NCBI RefSeq assembly: GCF_019711565.1
Contig: NZ_JAIGNN010000001.1
Span: forward strand, 1,550,001 to 1,614,000
Direction of reading: 5' to 3'
DNA: 64,000 bases
Source: Qipengyuania proteolytica
Lineage (GTDB): Bacteria; Pseudomonadota; Alphaproteobacteria; Sphingomonadales; Sphingomonadaceae
The notes below the pieces were generated by a model that saw only the letters and a list, made by a program, of their open reading frames with translations, searched no databases and was not told the origin of the DNA. Shown here in pieces: positions 17,491 through 25,238 of the stretch. Made by a program: the position numbers and the translations under genes. The stretch's first letter is position 1. Each line of letters starts with the position of its first letter.

Positions 17491-17532
17491 GCCTCACGCT
17501 TTTCGGCTAGCCTGCTTCATTGGCGGGAACGG

Positions 17533-17570
17533 ACAGGCCCGACCCGATAAGGGCCGGGCCTGTTGTCTTA
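17533..17570 (+). terminator. Hairpin between acpP and fabF, probable partial terminator
   Basis: ACAGGCCCG (17533-17541) pairs perfectly with CGGGCCTGT (17555-17563) around a 13-base loop, followed by TGTCTTA. Because the next gene continues on the same strand, it would act as an attenuating terminator or an mRNA-stabilising 3' end. Confidence 0.5.
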
Positions 17571-17586
17571 TATCGCGGAGAAATAC

Positions 17587-18846
17587 ATGCGTCGTGTGGT
17601 CGTTACCGGTCTCGGACTCGTCACCCCCCTTGGCGGTGACGTCGAAACCAGTTGGTCCAACCTTATCGCCGGCAAGAGCGGGGCGGGGCCGATTACCCGC
17701 TTCGATGCCTCGAACCAGAAGGCGCAGATCGCCTGCGAGGTGAAGCCCAAGGACCACGAATGGGGCTTCGACCCCGACAAGCGCGTCGATCCCAAGATCC
17801 AGCGCCAGGTCGATCCCTTCATCGTCTATGGCCTCGATGCCGCCGGACAGGCGATCGAGGATGCGGGCCTGACCGACATGGACGAGGCGACCCGCGAGCG
17901 CGCCGGTGTCTCGATCGGCGCCGGTATCGGCGGCCTGCCGGGGATCGAATATGAATCGGTCAACCTCCATGAACGCGGCCCCGGCCGGGTCAGCCCGCAC
18001 TTCGTCCACGGCCGCATCATCAACCTCGTCAGTGGCCAGGTTTCGATCCGCTACGGCCTGATGGGCCCCAACCATGCGGTTGTCACCGCCTGCTCGACCG
18101 GCGCACATTCGATCGGCGACGCGGCGCGCATGATCCGCGACGACGATGCTGACATCATGCTGGCGGGCGGTTCGGAATCGACTATCAACCCGCTCGGCAT
18201 CGCCGGCTTCGCGCAGGCACGCGCGCTCAACACCGGCTACAACGACCGTCCGGAGCAGGCCAGCCGTCCCTACGACAGGAATCGCGAAGGCTTCGTGCTG
18301 GGCGAGGGCGCGGGCGTGGTCGTGCTCGAGGAATACGAACACGCCAAGGCGCGCGGCGCGAAGATTTATGCCGAAGTGGTCGGCTATGGCCTGTCGGGCG
18401 ATGCCTATCACGTCACCGCGCCGCATCCCGAAGGCAAGGGCGCCGAACTCGCCATCCGCATGGCGCTGCGCAAGGCCGGGCTCGAAGCGTGCGACATCGA
18501 TTACGTCAACGCGCACGGAACCTCGACCATGGCCGACACCATCGAACTGGCGGCGGTCAAGCGCGTGCTGGGCGATGATCTCTGCGGCGCGAGCATGAGC
18601 AGCACCAAGTCCGCCATCGGCCACCTGCTCGGTGGCGCAGGCGCGGTGGAGGCGATCTTCTGCATCCTCGCGATCCGCGACCAGATCGTGCCGCCGACGC
18701 TCAACCTCGACGATCCGGACGAAGGCACCGAAGGCGTCGACCTGGTGCCGCACACGGCCCGCAAGCGCGAAGTGAAGGCGGCGCTCAACAACAGCTTCGG
18801 CTTCGGCGGGACCAACGCCTCGCTGATCGTCAAGAGGGTCGACTAA
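17587..18846 (+). CDS. fabF: 3-oxoacyl-[ACP] synthase II
   Basis: FabF elongates acyl-ACP by condensation with malonyl-ACP. The catalytic triad is complete: C169 in VTACSTGAHS, His in NAHGTSTMAD and His in KSAIGHLLGGAGA. The protein has 419 residues from MRRVVVTGLG. The in-frame ATG at 17563 would add eight residues before the conserved start and is rejected. GCGGAG lies before the chosen ATG. mltG follows with one base between stop and start, the common acpP-fabF-mltG order. Confidence 0.96.
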   Translation: MRRVVVTGLGLVTPLGGDVETSWSNLIAGKSGAGPITRFDASNQKAQIACEVKPKDHEWGFDPDKRVDPKIQRQVDPFIVYGLDAAGQAIEDAGLTDMDEATRERAGVSIGAGIGGLPGIEYESVNLHERGPGRVSPHFVHGRIINLVSGQVSIRYGLMGPNHAVVTACSTGAHSIGDAARMIRDDDADIMLAGGSESTINPLGIAGFAQARALNTGYNDRPEQASRPYDRNREGFVLGEGAGVVVLEEYEHAKARGAKIYAEVVGYGLSGDAYHVTAPHPEGKGAELAIRMALRKAGLEACDIDYVNAHGTSTMADTIELAAVKRVLGDDLCGASMSSTKSAIGHLLGGAGAVEAIFCILAIRDQIVPPTLNLDDPDEGTEGVDLVPHTARKREVKAALNNSFGFGGTNASLIVKRVD

Positions 18847-18847
18847 G

Positions 18848-19822
18848 GTGAAAAAGGCCGGCGCGCTGGGTCTCGGCGCGGTCCTCGCGCTTGTGTTGCT
18901 GATCGGCGCGGCATGGTTCCTCTCGGGCTGGTGGGGGGCTGCCGATGTCGAGGAGGACACGAATTTCATCGTCCCCTCCGGCTCGACGCTGACCGCCGTC
19001 GCTGCCAAGCTGGAGGACGAGGGCCTGATCGCCTCTGCCGACAGCTTCCTGCTGCGCGCGAAGCTGTTCGGTTCGGGCGACCCGATCAAGGCGGGAGAGT
19101 TCCTCCTCCCGGCTGGTGCCAGCCCGGCGACCATTCTCGACACATTCCAGAATGGCGAGGTGATCAACCGCTTCGTGACCGTGCCCGAAGGCCTGCCCTC
19201 GATCATGGTCTACGAGCGGCTGATGGCCGAGGACCTGCTGACCGGCGAGATCCCCGTGCCCGCCGAAGGCTCTGTCCTGCCCGACACCTATTCGTTCGAA
19301 CGCGGCGAAACCCGCGCCGCCGTCCTCGCCCGCATGCAGGCCGCGATGCAGAACTACCTCGCCGAAGCCTGGCCCAAGCGCGGACCGGACATAGCGGTCG
19401 ACAACATCAAGGACGCGGTGATCCTCGCCTCGATCGTGGAGAAGGAAACCGGCGTCGCGCGCGAACGCAAGATGGTCGCGGGCCTCTATTCCAACCGGGT
19501 GAAGGACGGGATGCTGCTGCAGGCCGATCCGACCATCATCTACCCGATCACCAAGGGCAAGCCGCTCGGCCGTCGCATCCGCCAGTCGGAGATTGCGGCG
19601 ATCAACGATTACAACACCTATACCATGGTCGGCCTGCCCAAGGGTCCGATCACCAATCCGGGACGCGAGAGCATCGCGGCGGTGCTCAATCCCGCGAAGA
19701 CGACGGCGCGCTACATGGTCGCCGACGGCACCGGCGGCCATGCTTTTGCCGAAACGCTCGACGAGCATAACCGCAACGTCGCCAAGTGGTTCGAACTGCG
19801 CCGCCAGCGCGGCGAGATGTGA
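18848..19822 (+). CDS. mltG: Endolytic murein transglycosylase MltG
   Basis: MltG cleaves nascent glycan strands and sets their length. A single N-terminal membrane helix (residues ~5-25) anchors it, followed by a LysM-like region and the YceG domain. The catalytic glutamate is E198 in ILASIVEKETG. Downstream LQADPT, LPKGPITNPG and the tail HAFAETLDEHNRNV are family hallmarks. The start is GTG at 18848, one base after the fabF stop. The 324-residue length is normal. Confidence 0.95.
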   Translation: MKKAGALGLGAVLALVLLIGAAWFLSGWWGAADVEEDTNFIVPSGSTLTAVAAKLEDEGLIASADSFLLRAKLFGSGDPIKAGEFLLPAGASPATILDTFQNGEVINRFVTVPEGLPSIMVYERLMAEDLLTGEIPVPAEGSVLPDTYSFERGETRAAVLARMQAAMQNYLAEAWPKRGPDIAVDNIKDAVILASIVEKETGVARERKMVAGLYSNRVKDGMLLQADPTIIYPITKGKPLGRRIRQSEIAAINDYNTYTMVGLPKGPITNPGRESIAAVLNPAKTTARYMVADGTGGHAFAETLDEHNRNVAKWFELRRQRGEM

Positions 19823-20346
19823 GCGCCGACGACGCCCCGCTGATCCTGACGGCACAGCTGCCCGAGGATCTCCACCAGCGCTTCACCGCACTGCGCACGC
19901 AGCATTTCCCGCCCGAGCGCAATTATCTCGAGGCGCATGTCACGCTGTTCCACGCGCTGCCAGGGATGTGCGAGGGCGAGGTCGTCTCGATCTGCAAGCG
20001 CTTCGCGCAGGACTATGCGCCGGTCGAGGCCGAGGTGGTCGGGTTGATGTCGCTCGGCGGGGGCACTGCCATCAAACTGCAGAGCGCCGCCATGCTCGTC
20101 CTGCGCGACCGGCTGGCGGAGAATTTCCACGGCCTCCTCACCCAGCAGGACCAGCATCGCCCGCGGCTGCATGTGACGATCCAGAACAAGGTCACGAGCA
20201 AGGAGGCCAAGGCGCTCCAGGCGCTGCTCGAAGGCACGATCCAGCCGCGCCCATTCGCCTTTCGCGGCCTGTCGCTGTTCCGCTACCGCGGCGGTCCGTG
20301 GGAAGCGGTCAAGAGCTTCAGCTTCCGCGGGCGCGAGACCCCCTGA
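19819..20346 (+). CDS. 2H phosphoesterase / 2'-5' RNA ligase-like protein
   Basis: This protein of about 175 residues carries both HxTx motifs that define the 2H phosphoesterase superfamily: HVTL (EAHVTLFHAL) and HVTI (RLHVTIQNK). Relatives such as ThpR hydrolyse 2',3'-cyclic RNA phosphates. The start is GTG at 19819 overlapping the mltG stop as GTGA, which implies translational coupling. Upstream in-frame codons lie inside mltG and are not used. The specific RNA or nucleotide substrate is unknown. Confidence 0.82.
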   Translation: MSADDAPLILTAQLPEDLHQRFTALRTQHFPPERNYLEAHVTLFHALPGMCEGEVVSICKRFAQDYAPVEAEVVGLMSLGGGTAIKLQSAAMLVLRDRLAENFHGLLTQQDQHRPRLHVTIQNKVTSKEAKALQALLEGTIQPRPFAFRGLSLFRYRGGPWEAVKSFSFRGRETP

Positions 20347-20387
20347 GCGCCGCACGCACAAAAATTGCGCGAAGCCACATTGCACAG

Positions 20388-20416
20388 TTGACCCCATCGG
20401 GCCCGCGCCCTAAATG
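20388..20416 (+). promoter_or_regulatory. Promoter candidate for tRNA-Met
   Basis: TTGACC (20388-20393), 17-base spacer, TAAATG (20411-20416). It lies about 44 bp upstream of the tRNA 5' end, in a gene-free gap where a tRNA promoter is expected. Confidence 0.5.
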
Positions 20417-20459
20417 CGCCGCCTGCCGAGCGGGCACTTGCCCCGGCATGCCTCTTTGG

Positions 20460-20536
20460 GGCGGAGTAGCTCAGGTGGTTAGAGCAGCGGAATCATAATC
20501 CGCGTGTCGGGGGTTCGAGTCCCTCCTCCGCTACCA
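20460..20536 (+). tRNA. tRNA-Met (CAT anticodon), elongator type
   Basis: A 77-base cloverleaf with CCA encoded. The acceptor GGCGGAG pairs with CTCCGCT (one terminal G-U). The anticodon stem GCGGA/TCCGC encloses loop ATCATAA, giving anticodon CAT. The T arm carries TTCGAGT. The D-arm and overall form fit elongator tRNA-Met. The lysidine-modified tRNA-Ile2 also has a CAT anticodon and cannot be fully excluded without comparison. Initiator tRNA is unlikely because it lacks the three G-C pairs at the base of the anticodon stem. Confidence 0.93.
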
Positions 20537-20558
20537 TTCTCAACGATACTCGGGTGCG

Positions 20559-22121
20559 TCAGGCCATGTAGACACCGTCGACCCGGCGCCATACGTTGCT
20601 GTCGACCTCGCGCAGTCCCGGAGGAAGCAGGTCCTCCGGCATGTCCTGATAGCACAAGGGCCGCAGGAAGCGGTCGATGGCGAGAGTGCCGACCGAAGTG
20701 CTGCGCCCGTCGGAGGTGGCGGGGAAGGGGCCGCCGTGAACCATGGCGTGCGTCACGTCGACGCCAGTCGGCCACGCATTGGCGATGATCCGTCCGGCGC
20801 GCTGTTCGAGAATCGGGAGAAGATCCGCGGCGTCTGCGCGGTCTGCCTCTTCCATATGGAGCGTCGCCGTGAGCTGGCCCTCCATGGCACCGAGAATGGC
20901 GGCCACTTCCGCAAGGTCGACGCAGCGCACGATGATGGAACTCGGTCCGAACACCTCTTCCTCGAACAGGCCGTTCGCGCGGAAATCTGCGCCGCTCACT
21001 GCATAGACATGCGCGCGCCCGCAGCTCGCCGAGCCCTCGGCGCCCCGGCCGATGAGACTTGCGCTGTCATATGCTCCGAGCTTTTCGATGCTGCTTTCGT
21101 AGGCCTTGCGGATGCCGCCTGTGAGCATTGTCTGCGCAGCCACGGGTTCGAGCGCTTTCGCCGTAGCGACGACGAACCGGTCGAGCGCTGTGCCATCGAC
21201 CGCCAGCAATACACCCGGATTGGTACAGAACTGACCAGCACCGAGCGACAGCGATGCGACATAGGCAGCGGCGAGATCTTCTGCTGCGCTGTCGAGCTTC
21301 GCGGGCATCAACACTACGGGATTGACGCTGCTCATCTCGGCATAGACCGGGATCGGCACCGCCCGTGCGGCGGCATGCTGCATGAGCGCGAGACCACCCG
21401 CACGCGAGCCGGTGAAGCCGACCGCAGCGATGCGCGGATCCTTCACGAGCGCTTCGCCGAGATCGTAGCCCGCACCGTTGAGCAGCGAGAACACGCCCGC
21501 CGGCAGACCTGCCCCCTTGACCGCGTCCGCCATCGCGCCCGCGACGAGTTCGGACGTCCCGGGATGCGCCGGATGCCCCTTCACGACCACGCAGCACCCG
21601 GCAGCAAGCGCAGATGCCGTGTCACCGCCGGCGACCGAGAAGGCGAGCGGGAAGTTGCTCGCGCCGAACACCGCCACAGGGCCGAGCGGAATCTTGCGCA
21701 GGCGCAGGTCGGGCTTGGGCGGGGTGCGGGCAGGGTCGGCATGGTCGATGCGCAGCGCCTGCCAGGCTCCGTTCTCCACTTCGTCGGCGAAGAGGCGGAG
21801 CTGGCCGACGGTTCGGCCGCGCTCGCCGATGAGGCGTGCTTCGGGCAAGCCGCTCTCCTGCATCGCGCGCTGCGTCAGCGTGTCACCCAGCGCGTCGATC
21901 TTGTCGGCCGCAAGGCGTAAGAATGCGGCACGCTGCGCCAACGGAAGGCTGGCGTAGGCATGCTGCGCATCCGCTGCCGCTGCACAGGCATCGGCCACAT
22001 CGCCCGCCGTCGCTTCATAGAATCGCGGTTCGATCGCCGCGCCACTCGCCGCATCGACAGCCGCGAAGGTCGTTCCGCCTGCGCGCCAATCTCCGGCGAT
22101 GAGGTTCTTGCCGTGGAGCAT
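20559..22121 (-). CDS. 2-oxoglutarate semialdehyde (2,5-dioxovalerate) dehydrogenase
   Basis: This enzyme performs the last Weimberg step, oxidising 2-oxoglutarate semialdehyde to 2-oxoglutarate; Caulobacter calls the gene xylA. The 520-residue protein has the aldehyde dehydrogenase fold with catalytic C299 in LGAGQFCTNPG, general base E262 in PVYAEMSSVNP, N156 in FGASNFP and K181 in VVKGHPAHPG. The last segment, with HP in place of the usual KPSE-type context, and the long C-terminus are typical of the alpha-ketoglutaric-semialdehyde subclass. I chose MLHGKN at 22121; an ATG two codons earlier is also possible. An operator copy lies upstream, shared with the divergent symporter gene. Confidence 0.88.
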   Translation of the reverse strand: MLHGKNLIAGDWRAGGTTFAAVDAASGAAIEPRFYEATAGDVADACAAAADAQHAYASLPLAQRAAFLRLAADKIDALGDTLTQRAMQESGLPEARLIGERGRTVGQLRLFADEVENGAWQALRIDHADPARTPPKPDLRLRKIPLGPVAVFGASNFPLAFSVAGGDTASALAAGCCVVVKGHPAHPGTSELVAGAMADAVKGAGLPAGVFSLLNGAGYDLGEALVKDPRIAAVGFTGSRAGGLALMQHAAARAVPIPVYAEMSSVNPVVLMPAKLDSAAEDLAAAYVASLSLGAGQFCTNPGVLLAVDGTALDRFVVATAKALEPVAAQTMLTGGIRKAYESSIEKLGAYDSASLIGRGAEGSASCGRAHVYAVSGADFRANGLFEEEVFGPSSIIVRCVDLAEVAAILGAMEGQLTATLHMEEADRADAADLLPILEQRAGRIIANAWPTGVDVTHAMVHGGPFPATSDGRSTSVGTLAIDRFLRPLCYQDMPEDLLPPGLREVDSNVWRRVDGVYMA

Positions 22122-22192
22122 TGTCATTTCCTTTGTCGAAGATTGTTCAAGAGCCGCAAAAGGCGGCTTGCCTTCGCGAGGATTTCAGTGAA

Positions 22193-22206
22193 AGGTAGCG
22201 CTACCA
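22193..22206. promoter_or_regulatory. LacI-type operator copy 1
   Basis: AGGTAGCGCTACCA, with a perfect 12-bp palindrome GGTAGCGCTACC at 22194-22205. It is placed between the divergent semialdehyde dehydrogenase and sugar symporter genes. It is followed by TAA, giving TACCAT-like -10 potential. It belongs to a set of seven related sites in the window. Confidence 0.75.
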
Positions 22207-22247
22207 TAAATGGCTGCAGTTGCAACAGGCAGTCCGGGAGAGGGACA

Positions 22248-23666
22248 TTGGAAAAGACCAGCGGGGGCCAGAATCTGGCCCTGATTTCCGCCATCGTGGC
22301 TGTCGCCACCATCGGCGGTTTGCTCTTCGGCTACGACAGCGGGGCGGTGAACGGGACCCAGCCGGGTCTCAAGGCAGCCTTTGCACTGAGCGAAGGGGGA
22401 CTCGGCTTCACGGTCGGTTCGCTGCTCATCGGCTGCTTCATCGGCGCATTCTTCGCCGGGACGCTGGCCGACCAGATGGGGCGGCGCAACGTCATGCGGA
22501 TCGCGGCACTGCTGTTCCTCGTCGGCGCGCTCGTTCAGGGCCTCACCACCGACCACACCATTTTCGTGATCGCGCGCCTTGCAGGCGGGATCGCCGTCGG
22601 TGCAGCGAGTGTCCTGTCCCCGGCCTACATCGCAGAGGTCGCCCCGGCGAACATCCGAGGCCGGATGACCACTGTGCAGCAGATCATGATCATTACCGGC
22701 CTGACGCTGGCCTTCGTGGTCAACTATTTCCTGGCAGCGGCAGCCGGCGATTCGACCAGCGCCTTCTGGGGCGGGATCGAGGCGTGGCGGTGGATGTACC
22801 TGATGCAGGCGGTGCCCGCTGCGGTGTTCCTGGTTGCGCTCTTCTTCATCCCCGAAAGCCCGCGCTATCTCGTCTCGAAAGGCCGCAACGAGGAGGCGGG
22901 CGGCGTGCTCACCCGTCTGTTCGGCGAGAGCGAGGCTACGACCAAGCTTCAAGAAATCCGCGAGAGCTTCTCGGTCGATCACCGCCCGCAACTGCGCGAC
23001 GTGCTGGCACCGGCGGGGACCAAGGGCTTCCTCGGCCTGCGCCCGATCATCTGGGTCGGTATCATGCTCGCCGTGTTCCAGCAGCTCGTCGGGATCAATG
23101 TGATCTTCTACTACGGCGCCACGCTGTGGCAGCTGGCGGGCTTCACCGAGAACGACAGCCTGCTGATCAACATCGTTTCGGGCGCGGTGTCGATCGCGGC
23201 CTGCTTCATCACCATCGCCGTCATCGACAAGATCGGTCGCAAGCCGCTGCTGCTCATTGGTTCGGCGGGCATGGCGGTGACGCTGTTCGTCATGGTCTAC
23301 GCCTTCAGCCAGGGTGGTCTCGATGCCGAGGGCAATTTAACGCTCTCGGCCTCGCTCGGGACGCTCGCAGTGGTGGCTGCGAACCTCTACGTGATCTTCT
23401 TCAACGTTAGCTGGGGTCCGGTCATGTGGGTCATGCTGGCCGAGATGTTCCCCAACCAGATCCGCGGTTCCGCACTGGCGGTGGCGGGCTTCTTCCAGTG
23501 GTTCGCGAACTATCTCATCGCGCAATCCTTCCCGCTGATGGCGGCAGGGATCGGCCTTGCCGCGAGCTATAGCTTCTACGCGGTCTGCGCGGTCATCAGT
23601 TTCTTCCTCGTCCAGAAGTTCATCACCGAAACGAAGGGCAAGGAACTGGAGGAAATGCAGGGATGA
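22248..23666 (+). CDS. Sugar/H+ symporter, XylE-like (MFS sugar porter)
   Basis: This twelve-helix inner-membrane sugar porter probably imports xylose released in the periplasm. Family signatures are GGLLFGYDSGAVNG in helix 1, GRRN after helix 2, PESPRYLVSKGR after helix 6, QQLVGINVIFYYG in helix 7 and the C-terminal ETKGKELEEM. I chose TTG at 22248 (MEKTSGGQN) because GGGAGAGGGA lies just upstream; the frame upstream is open but non-homologous. The product has 472 residues. It is first in a run with two halogenase-like genes, and operator copy 1 lies 41 bp upstream of the start. Xylose is inferred from context; arabinose or glucose is possible. Confidence 0.88.
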   Translation: MEKTSGGQNLALISAIVAVATIGGLLFGYDSGAVNGTQPGLKAAFALSEGGLGFTVGSLLIGCFIGAFFAGTLADQMGRRNVMRIAALLFLVGALVQGLTTDHTIFVIARLAGGIAVGAASVLSPAYIAEVAPANIRGRMTTVQQIMIITGLTLAFVVNYFLAAAAGDSTSAFWGGIEAWRWMYLMQAVPAAVFLVALFFIPESPRYLVSKGRNEEAGGVLTRLFGESEATTKLQEIRESFSVDHRPQLRDVLAPAGTKGFLGLRPIIWVGIMLAVFQQLVGINVIFYYGATLWQLAGFTENDSLLINIVSGAVSIAACFITIAVIDKIGRKPLLLIGSAGMAVTLFVMVYAFSQGGLDAEGNLTLSASLGTLAVVAANLYVIFFNVSWGPVMWVMLAEMFPNQIRGSALAVAGFFQWFANYLIAQSFPLMAAGIGLAASYSFYAVCAVISFFLVQKFITETKGKELEEMQG

Positions 23667-23714
23667 CCGGAACGGGGCTGGTTCTGCCGGACCGGCGGCC
23701 CTAGTCTGGCGACG

Positions 23715-25238
23715 ATGGGTAGCGAGACAGCCAAGCGCCTGCGGGTCGTTGTCCTCGGCGGGGGAACCGCCGGATGGATGACGGCCGCGGGGATTGCGCG
23801 GCTCCTGCCCGATCTCGCCAATGTGCAACTGGTCGAAAGCGAGGACATCGGCATCGTCGGCGTCGGCGAGGCGACCCTGCCGCATATCCGCGGCTTCGTC
23901 GAGCGGCTGGGGATCGACGAGGCGGCCTTCATGAAGGCGACCCACGCGACCTACAAGCTGGGCATCGACTTCCGCGATTTCGGCAGGATCGGTGAGAGCT
24001 ACATCCACCCCTTCGGCTCCTTCGGCGAGGAGCTGCGCGGGGTGGGCTTCCACCACTACTGGCTCGAGCTGCACCGGCAGGGGCTCGCGCGCCCGCTCGG
24101 TGAGTATTCGCTGGCGGTCGCTGCCGCGCAGGCCAACCGCTTCCGCCCACCGAGCCTCGATAGCTCGCTCGGCTCGACCTATGGCTATGCCTACCAGTTC
24201 GACGCCACGCTGTTTGGCCCGTTCATGCGCGAATTTGGCGTCTCGATCGGCGTCGAACGGCACGAGGGTGTCGTCACTTCGGTCGAGCGCGACGCGGAGA
24301 CCGGCGATGTCCGCGCGCTGTGCCTCAGGGACGGGCAGCGGATCGAGGGCGACCTGTTCGTCGATTGCTCGGGCTTTCGCTCGGTGCTGCTCGGACAAGA
24401 ACTCGCGGTCGACTGGGAAGACTGGATCCACTGGCTTCCCTGCGATCGCGCGGCGGCGATGCCATGTACCCATGCGACCGAGGATTTGCGGCCCTATACC
24501 ACCGCGACCGCCATGCCCGCGGGCTGGCGCTGGCAGATCCCGCTGCAGCACCGCATGGGCAATGGATATGTCTTCTCCAGTGCGCATCTCGACGAGGACG
24601 CTGCCTGCGAGGCGATCAGGACGAGCGCCGAGGGCACGCCGCTGGCAGAACCGCGCATCCTGCGCTTCCGCCCCGGACGGCGCGCGCAGTCATGGAGCCA
24701 CAACGTCATCGGCGTCGGCCTTGCGAGCGGCTTCCTCGAGCCGCTGGAATCGACCTCGATCTATCTCGCGCAGATGGCGATTACCTATCTTATCGAGCTG
24801 TTCCCGCAGGACGGGACCATCGACCCGCGCGACCGCGACGAGTTCAACCGGATGGTCGATATGGAATACGACCGCGTGCGCGACTTCCTGATCCTGCACT
24901 ACCACGCGACCACGCGCGACGATTCCGAGTTCTGGAACCACGTCCGCACGATGACGGTGCCCGACAGCCTCGCCGACAAGCTCGAGCTGTGGCGCAAGGC
25001 CGGGCGGATCGAGAAATATTCCGACGGCCTCTTCTACGATGCCAGCTGGATCGCGGCTTATGTCGGGCAGGGCCTGCTGCCCGAACGCTACGATCCGCGC
25101 CCTGCACTGGGCGACCCAGCGCAACTGGCGCGCGCGGCGGAGCGGCTGCACGAAGCGATCGCACAGGAGGTCGCGGCCATGCCCGATCACCGCGCTTTCC
25201 TGCTGCGCGAAGCGGCGCGCATCGCGGAGGCGGCATGA
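23715..25238 (+). CDS. Flavin-dependent tryptophan-halogenase-like protein 1
   Basis: This 507-residue member of the tryptophan halogenase family has flavin-binding GGGTAG at 15-20. The putative halide-transfer lysine is K81 in TYKLGIDF (K79 in PrnA). The signature WxWxIP is WRWQIP at 271-276, and the glutamate E345 in LEPLESTSI matches PrnA E346. All halogenase landmarks are therefore present. Relatives next to TonB receptors in Caulobacter-, Xanthomonas- and sphingomonad-type loci are often annotated this way without known substrates; the Brevundimonas enzyme BrvH halogenates indole. It follows the symporter by 48 bp, and its stop overlaps the next start as ATGA. No flavin reductase gene is seen nearby. 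Confidence 0.88.
   Translation: MGSETAKRLRVVVLGGGTAGWMTAAGIARLLPDLANVQLVESEDIGIVGVGEATLPHIRGFVERLGIDEAAFMKATHATYKLGIDFRDFGRIGESYIHPFGSFGEELRGVGFHHYWLELHRQGLARPLGEYSLAVAAAQANRFRPPSLDSSLGSTYGYAYQFDATLFGPFMREFGVSIGVERHEGVVTSVERDAETGDVRALCLRDGQRIEGDLFVDCSGFRSVLLGQELAVDWEDWIHWLPCDRAAAMPCTHATEDLRPYTTATAMPAGWRWQIPLQHRMGNGYVFSSAHLDEDAACEAIRTSAEGTPLAEPRILRFRPGRRAQSWSHNVIGVGLASGFLEPLESTSIYLAQMAITYLIELFPQDGTIDPRDRDEFNRMVDMEYDRVRDFLILHYHATTRDDSEFWNHVRTMTVPDSLADKLELWRKAGRIEKYSDGLFYDASWIAAYVGQGLLPERYDPRPALGDPAQLARAAERLHEAIAQEVAAMPDHRAFLLREAARIAEAA

Noticed and set aside
20460..20536. tRNA-Ile2 (lysidine-modified CAT)
   Set aside because: Arm sequences fit elongator tRNA-Met better; kept as a minor alternative only.
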